Assembly (NCBI GenBank): GCA_029582165.1
Contig: CM055892.1
Span: forward strand, 3,133,347 to 3,197,346
From: Portulaca oleracea
Lineage: Eukaryota > Streptophyta > Magnoliopsida > Caryophyllales > Portulacaceae
Direction of reading: 5' to 3'
Length of the DNA: 64,000 nucleotides
The translations under genes and the position numbers were made by a program. The stretch's first letter is position 1, and each line of letters opens with the position of its first letter. The notes beneath the pieces were generated by a model that was not told the DNA's origin, searched no databases, and saw only the letters and a list, made by a program, of their open reading frames with translations. This document shows, in pieces, positions 58,720-64,000 of the stretch.

Positions 58720-60355
58720 ATGTAGGGCTTAAGTCACTACCCGTTGACTTTGAATGTGCCGGTAGGCTCACTCCATACTTCCACAACTCCATGGGGATAT
58801 GTTTTGATAACATGGAATGGCCCGGACCACCGGGATTTCAGCTTTCCCGGAAATAACCTCAATCTCGAGTTGAATAAAAGGACCATCTCTCCTTCCTTGA
58901 ACCTCTTTGGCAAGATGAACTTGTCATGACACTTCTTGGTCCTCTCCTTATAGATCCTTGAACTCCCATAGGCTTAGAACCGTAGTTCCTTCAGTTCTTG
59001 CAATTGAAGTGTTCGCTTCTCACTGGTTGTCTTGGCATCGAAATTCAGAGTTCGGATTGCCTAAAAGGCTCGATGCTCCATCTCTACGGGAAAATGACAC
59101 GGCTTCTGATATACCAACCGGAATAGAGGAGTGCCAAGGGGAGTCTTGAACGTCGTGCGGTACGCCCACAAAGCATCATCAAGCTTCAAGGACCAATCCT
59201 TCCGGGATCGTTCAACCGTCTTCTCTAGAATGCTCTTCAACTCTCTATTTGATAGCTCCACTTGGCCACTTGTTTGAGGATGGTATGGCGTTGCCACCTT
59301 ATGGAACACCCCATACTTCTTCAAAAGTGTCTCAAGCGGCCGGTTGCAAAAGTGGGTGCCATTATCACTCAACAAGGCTCTAGGAGTGCCAAATCGAGTG
59401 AAAATGTTCTTCTTGAGGAACTTGATAACGACCCTTGAGTCATTAGTAGGAGATGCAATCGCTTCCACCCATTTGGATACGTAATCCACAGCAACAAGGA
59501 TGTAAATGTTCTTGTGAGATGGGGGGAAAGGACCCATGAAGTCTATCCCCCATACGTCGAAAAGCTCGACCTCTAAAATCCTGCTCTGTGGCATCTCGTT
59601 CCTCTTTGAAATGTTGCCCGTCCTTTGACACCGATCACATGCGAGCATATACTCCCTTGCATCCTTAATGAGGGTCGGTCAATAGAAGCCGGCTTGCAAT
59701 ACTTTGGAATTGGTTTTGTCGGGGCCGAAATGTCCACCATAAGTGGTGGAATGGCAATGATGCAACACTCCTTGAACCTCCTCTTCCAGAATACATCTTC
59801 GATAAACCCCATCGCACACATCTTGAAAAGAAGTAGTTCTTCCCATATATAGCTCTTCACCTCGAATAGGAACCGATTCTTTTGTTGATATGAGAAATCC
59901 GGTGGCATCACTCCACATACGAGGTAGTTGACGTAGTTGGCGTACCATGGAATGAATGAGGTACATACAACCATGAGCTTCTCTTCCGAAAAAGAGTCAT
60001 CGATGGGAAGCTTCTCCTTCAGGAAATCCTCCAATCGAGAGAGATGATCGGCCACCACATTTTGCAATCCGGGCTTGTCCCGAATCTCTAAGTCAAACTC
60101 TTGGAGCAATAACACCCAGCGAATGAGCCAAGGTTTAGAGTCTGACTTCTTCATAAGGTGTCGAATGGCGGCATGATCAGTGAACACAATCACCTTGGAG
60201 TTGATCAAGTATGGCTGAAACTTCTCCAAGGCGAAAATGACTGCCAAGAACTCCTTCTCCGTGGTGGCATAGTTGATTTTAGCCTCATCCAGAGTTCGGC
60301 TCGCAAGTAGATGGCGAAGGGCTTGCCATCTCTCCATTGCCCCTAAACAGCCTCT
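58720..60355 (-). pseudogene. RNase H and integrase of Athila element A, cut by element B
   Basis: From 60,355 down: RNase H ([50 protein letters not shown]), then the integrase zinc finger ([17 protein letters not shown]) and catalytic core ([54 protein letters not shown]), so the DDE residues are kept. The C-terminus lies in another frame: [18 protein letters not shown] text around 58,870 and PHGAVEVW-like text near 58,790, each with changes. It ends near 58,720. One frameshift near 59,600 and stops in the tail are visible. The RT should continue beyond element B, outside the window. Confidence 0.85.
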
Positions 60356-61663
60356 TGATAAGTGCATTATTTGCACTTATTTCTAGGTGTTTTAGAAGCA
60401 TAATAATTGTAGATTTAGGCCAAAAATGTGTTTAACCTTCCCAATTTCTCTATTTATGCTTGGTCTTTGTGGTTTTGGTATTGATTTGCAGGTTCAGGGC
60501 CAAAAAGTCGATTTTAGGAGCAAATTTGGTAAGACCAAGGGTACCACGGGCATCAACTACTATTGATCAGACCGTGGTACAAATTTCAGCAAGAAACGAG
60601 CAGAGAACAGTCAGGCAGCGCCAACCACGGACCGCCCGTGGTGACCGCCACGGACCGTGGTGGCCGCTGTTTCCTCGCTTTGGCGGTTATTTTTGCGGAA
60701 AGAAACTGGGAAGAGAGATAGAAGGCCGTTCATCATTCATTCTGGGTAGAAAAAGAGAGAGCTTCTTGAGTAATTCATCACCAACACATCTCCAACCATC
60801 AAGAATCAATCCAAATAATTTGAAGAATTGGGATTCGAGAAAAAGCACACGACACTCGTGAAGTACTTTCTGCCCGAGATCAAGAGACTCTACGGAATTC
60901 CTCCTAGTGTTTGCTTTACTCTTCTTATATTTCTTTCTTAGTTCTAGAATTGATTATCATGTTTAGTACGTATTACTTGTTTCCAATGAATATTAGTGAG
61001 TAGATTTCGTTCTTTCTAGGGTTTTATGAACCAACATTATGGTGTTTGATTAGAATGTTTTAGTTTGTGCTTGAATTCTTGATTGAATCAATAGAAGGTT
61101 GTGTTTTTCATGCTTACGAACGTTCTTAAGGCCTTGGATGTTTGTAATTCTGAGATTAACCTCAGAAGTACCGAAAGGAGAATTTGACTACCAATCTGTC
61201 TACCTAGACTTACAAAAGTTGAAAAAGAAGTAGTAAACTAGGGAATCATTAGATAACCCGACTTTTTGAGACCTTCAATTCTGTTTAACCTGAAAGGCAA
61301 ACGAAAGTTTTTGATTAGGTTAGCTAGGATAATTCTATTTAGCATCGAAAGGGCGATAGAATTTAGAGGTTATCGATTCTTGGTTCGTTTGAGTTACTTT
61401 CTTGTGCATGCTTTAACTTGTCTTTCAGACCCTGTTGTTAGGTGAGTAAAACCCTAGAAGCCTTCATCCATTGAATTACCTCAAGCTCAACTTTTCCTGT
61501 CGACCTTAGTTTTAGTTAGTTTGTTAGAAATCATCAAAAATCATCAAAGCCGACTGGCTTAGCAATTAAGTAGAGGGATAGTTCACTGCGTTACTAGACT
61601 AAGTCCCTATGGGATCGACCTTGACATTGCTACAAAAGTACCCTTGCGCTTGCGGTCCTGTCA
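60356..61663 (+). repeat. 5' LTR of element B (1,308 bp)
   Basis: TGATAAGTGCATTATTTGCAC to GCGGTCCTGTCA. Includes hairpins CCACGGACCGCCCGTGG (about 60,625-60,641) and CCACGGACCGTGG (60648-60660). Confidence 0.85.
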
Positions 61664-61667
61664 AGTT

Positions 61668-61684
61668 TTTGGCGCCGTTGCCGG
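61668..61684 (+). promoter_or_regulatory. Primer-binding site, tRNA-Asp type
   Basis: TTGGCGCCGTTGCCGG, a few bases after the LTR end, complementary to the 3' end of plant tRNA-Asp, as is usual in Athila. Confidence 0.8.
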
Positions 61685-61844
61685 CCGCGAGGACTTTGTC
61701 CCTAGTAGCCATTAAGCGAAGACTCTCAAATTGACTAAGCTGTTTTTTTTTATTTATTTTCTTTCTTTTTCTTTCCCTTTCTTGTGATCCCTTCTTGATC
61801 TTGGTTGAGTTTCATCTCTTGTTTTTGCTAGGTACTCTCGGTGT

Positions 61845-63706
61845 ATGCAAAAGATTCCAGAGTTTGAGTTCGATCTTGAGATTGAACGTACTCTCCATTC
61901 ACGCTTGAAGAGACTGCGAATAGAGGAAGCTAGCAAAAAGCAAGAAGAGAAGTCTGCACCGCAATAAAAAATGGTTGGTGGAGAAGAACGACCGAAGACA
62001 CTGGCCCAATACATGACCCCGAATGTCACCAATCCTCCTATGGCCATCAATGCTCCCAACATCGCGAACAATGATTTTGAGCTAAGAACTCCTTGATCAG
62101 TCTGGTTAAAGCTGCGCCATTCCGTGGTCACCCTAGTGAGGACCCCAACCGACACCTTCGTATCTTCCGCCAAGTGTGCAATACGTTCTAGGCGAACGCG
62201 GTCTCACCTGATGCAATCAAGCTGCGTTTGTTTCCATTTTCCCTGGAGGACCGAGCGTGGGAGTGGCTGGATTCCTTCCGGCGAACTCCATCACCACTTT
62301 CGATCAGATGGTGAACACATTCCTTGCCAAATACTTCCCGCCGAGTAAGCTGACGAACATGCGCAACCAGATTTCCACTTTTGTCCAAGAGCCGGATGAG
62401 AACCTGTACGACGCTTGGGAGCGGTTCAAGGATCTACTTCGCCGGTGTCAGCAACACGGTTTTGAGCCATGGGTGCCCATCCAGGCTTCTACAATGGAGT
62501 GGACGACCAGTTGAGAGCGATGATTCTCGCAGCAGCTGGGGGGAACATAATGGACAAGGCGGTCGATGATCTCTACTCTTCGATCGAGCAAATGGCGTCT
62601 AACAGTCATCAGTTGTCCAAGCCCCGTTCCTCGAGAACAGGAGGTAAGTATGATGTAGATGCCATTTCTGTTTTGACTACTAAAATAGATGCTGTGACTC
62701 AAAAGATAGATCGCTTGCATGTGAATGCCAACCCTCCCCAACCATGTGCTTCTTGTAATTCATTTGAGCATGAGACTATGTTTTGTCCTGTTGGGTTAGC
62801 TTGTCCCGAGACCTCGGACCAGGCCAATTACATTGGAAACTCAAGATAGAACTTTGACCCGTACTCTAGTGTTTACAACCCGGGATTGAGATATCATCCT
62901 AATCTTTCCTATCGGAATAACAATCCCACGGGACCGCACCACCAACAACAGGCCCAAAGACCACCTGGTTTCCAAAGACAACAAGCCCAACCCCAACCTC
63001 GCCAAGCCCAAGAGCCTGACTGGAAGGCATTGGTGGAACGTATGTTGGTGTCTCATAATCAGCATGAAGAGACCATCAAGCTTTTAGTTGATAGAGTTGA
63101 CCAGTTGGCAACTCACAACAAAATACTTGAGTCTCAGATTGCTAGCCAGGCTAGTACTTCCTCCACTTCTCCAGGAAAGCTTCCTAGCCAACCTGTAGCG
63201 GACCCAAAAGACCAATGCAATGCCATAACCTTAAGAAGTGGGACGCAATTGGCGAGACCTAGGGCTATGTGTGATGAGCATGTTGTTGTTGATGTGCATG
63301 ATGATGCTGCTAAGAATGTGATTGATGCTAAAAATGTTGTTAATGATGTGAATGCTGATGTGAGTGATGGTGTGCATGAAGAGGTAAATGTGCCTTCAAA
63401 AGAACCTGTGACTGATGTTGATGTGCAAGGTGAGAAAGAAGTTTCTAAGGATGCAACGGGAATTCCCCAAAGAGTTTACACTCCACCCTTGCCTTTCCCT
63501 CAAAGAATGGCTAAGGTTAAGAGTGCTAAGAAATTCTGGAAGTTCTTGGAGGTCCTCAAGAAACTCCATATTAATATTCCCTTCACCAATGCCCTGTCTC
63601 AAATGCCTTCTTACGCTAAATTTTTGAAAGAAATTTTAACAAACAAGAGGAAGTTGGAAGAGCATGAGACCGTGGCATTGACGGAACAGTGTAGTGCCGT
63701 GCTCTA
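61845..63706 (+). pseudogene. Athila Gag of element B
   Basis: The start MQKIPEFEFDLEIERTLHSR is at 61845, with a TAA near 61,965, then MVGGEERPKTLAQYMTPNVT. The capsid part continues through frame changes near 62,090 and 62,250 as SPDAIKLRLFPFSLEDRAWE and FLAKYFPPSKLTNMRNQIST, WERFKDLLRRCQQHG; another frame change near 62,480 leads to DDQLRAMILAAAGGNIMDKA. A knuckle-like CASCNSFEHETMFC lies near 62,750. The C-terminal frame 62886-63706 has KDQCNAITLRSGTQL, then a D/V-rich repetitive linker and PPLPFPQRMAKVKSAKKFWK, the conserved Athila run-up to the protease. A TAA at 63,704 ends it. Confidence 0.85.
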
Positions 63707-64000
63707 AAATAAGCTTCCCCCGAAGCTTAAGGATCCCGGTAGCTTCACCTTTCCTTGTGAAGTTGGAAAGATTTCCATTGACTGTGCATTATGTGATCTT
63801 GGTTCTAGTGTGAGTCTTATGCCTCTCTCTTTCTCCCAAAAGCTTGGTATGGGTGAACTAAAGCCCACTACTATTTCCCTCCAGTTGGCTGACCGATCGG
63901 TGAAGTTTCCCAAAGGAATCTTAGAGGATGTTCCCATTAAGTTTGGTAGTTTCTTTGTTCCTGTTGACTTTGTTATCCTTGAGATGGAGGAAGACACCCG
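63707..64000 (+). pseudogene. Protease start of element B, cut by the window edge
   Basis: In frame with the Gag tail beyond the TAA: KLPPKLKDPGSFTFPCEVGK, then the active-site block ALCDLGSSVSLMPLSFSQKL, where DLGSS is the usual Athila variant, and VDFVILEMEED. It runs off the window. Confidence 0.8.

Larger units (their letters stand above)
39664..60355 (-). mobile_element. Athila-type gypsy element A, interrupted, 5' part outside the window
   Basis: On the minus strand, pol (from 60,355) is followed by an env-like gene (56,392-55,101), a 3' untranslated region, a polypurine tract and the 3' LTR (40,984-39,664). Three later insertions interrupt it: element B at 60,356, a hAT-like element at 56,714 and a Tekay-like chromovirus at 41,825. 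Gag, protease, reverse transcriptase and the 5' LTR should lie beyond B, outside the window. The left target copy would be CATAC (39659-39663). Confidence 0.8.
60356..64000 (+). mobile_element. Athila-type gypsy element B, 3' part outside the window
   Basis: 5' LTR 60356-61663, a tRNA-Asp-type primer-binding site, leader, gag and the start of the protease, running off the window. It is inserted in the pol gene of element A in the opposite orientation; the left target copy would be CCTCT (60351-60355). Frameshifts and stops in gag show it is not autonomous. Confidence 0.85.

Noticed and set aside
1..64000. CRISPR array, tRNA genes, bacterial operons, phage
   Set aside because: No regularly spaced identical repeats with unique spacers, no cloverleaf-forming tRNA sequence noticed, and all recognisable genes are plant or plant transposon genes. 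The 80-bp-spaced palindromes differ from CRISPR in arm sequence and copy number.

Overview
The window is nuclear DNA from a flowering plant, most likely a eudicot. The evidence is AT-rich introns with GT/AG borders, plant-type Ty3/gypsy elements of several lineages, a Mutator-like element, plant mobile domain (PMD) and DUF7745-type genes, and a Cassandra solo LTR carrying a 5S rRNA-like block. Nothing bacterial, organellar or CRISPR-like is present. I find one plausible intact host gene; nearly everything else is transposable-element DNA, much of it nested.

Layout. (1) 1-13,000: old accessory DNA holding a broken PMD gene (+), a minus-strand Tat/Ogre-like gag-protease remnant with its primer-binding site and LTR end, and a broken DUF7745-type gene (-). 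This stretch also carries eleven short near-palindromes of the form AAAACC(N5-6)GGTTTT. (2) 14,421-23,807: a Mutator-like element with long terminal inverted repeats, a mudrA-type transposase (-) and a GRF zinc-finger remnant (+). Two solo LTRs with perfect 5-bp target duplications sit inside it: a 248-bp Cassandra LTR and a 3.6-kb gypsy LTR. (3) 24,343-34,279: a three-exon host gene (+) for a 259-residue membrane protein with a long promethin/oleosin-like hydrophobic core. Its 7.8-kb second intron holds two opposed members of one gypsy family, both lacking reverse transcriptase, RNase H and the integrase core. (4) 34,689-36,456: an ACCGG-rich inverted-repeat element with a fold-back element inside. 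(5) about 37,140-39,660: a decayed PMD-like gene ending in an AT-hook region. (6) 39,664 to the window end: a nest. A minus-strand Athila element (A) interrupts the PMD-like remnant. A is itself interrupted by a full-length 12.2-kb Tekay-like chromovirus (41,825-54,000, target duplication GGATT), a 942-bp hAT-like element (56,714-57,655), and a second, plus-strand Athila element (B) from 60,356 that runs off the window.

The mobile-element genes carry in-frame stops or frameshifts, so none looks autonomous. The order of events in the nest can be read from what interrupts what: PMD-like gene, then A, then Tekay-like element, hAT-like element and B. The observations most worth following are the covarying, roughly 80-bp-spaced palindromes near the PMD and DUF7745 genes, a second palindrome family (CCACGGTCCGTGG) in the Athila LTRs, and the intron of the host gene, whose opposed retroelements could fold into double-stranded RNA.
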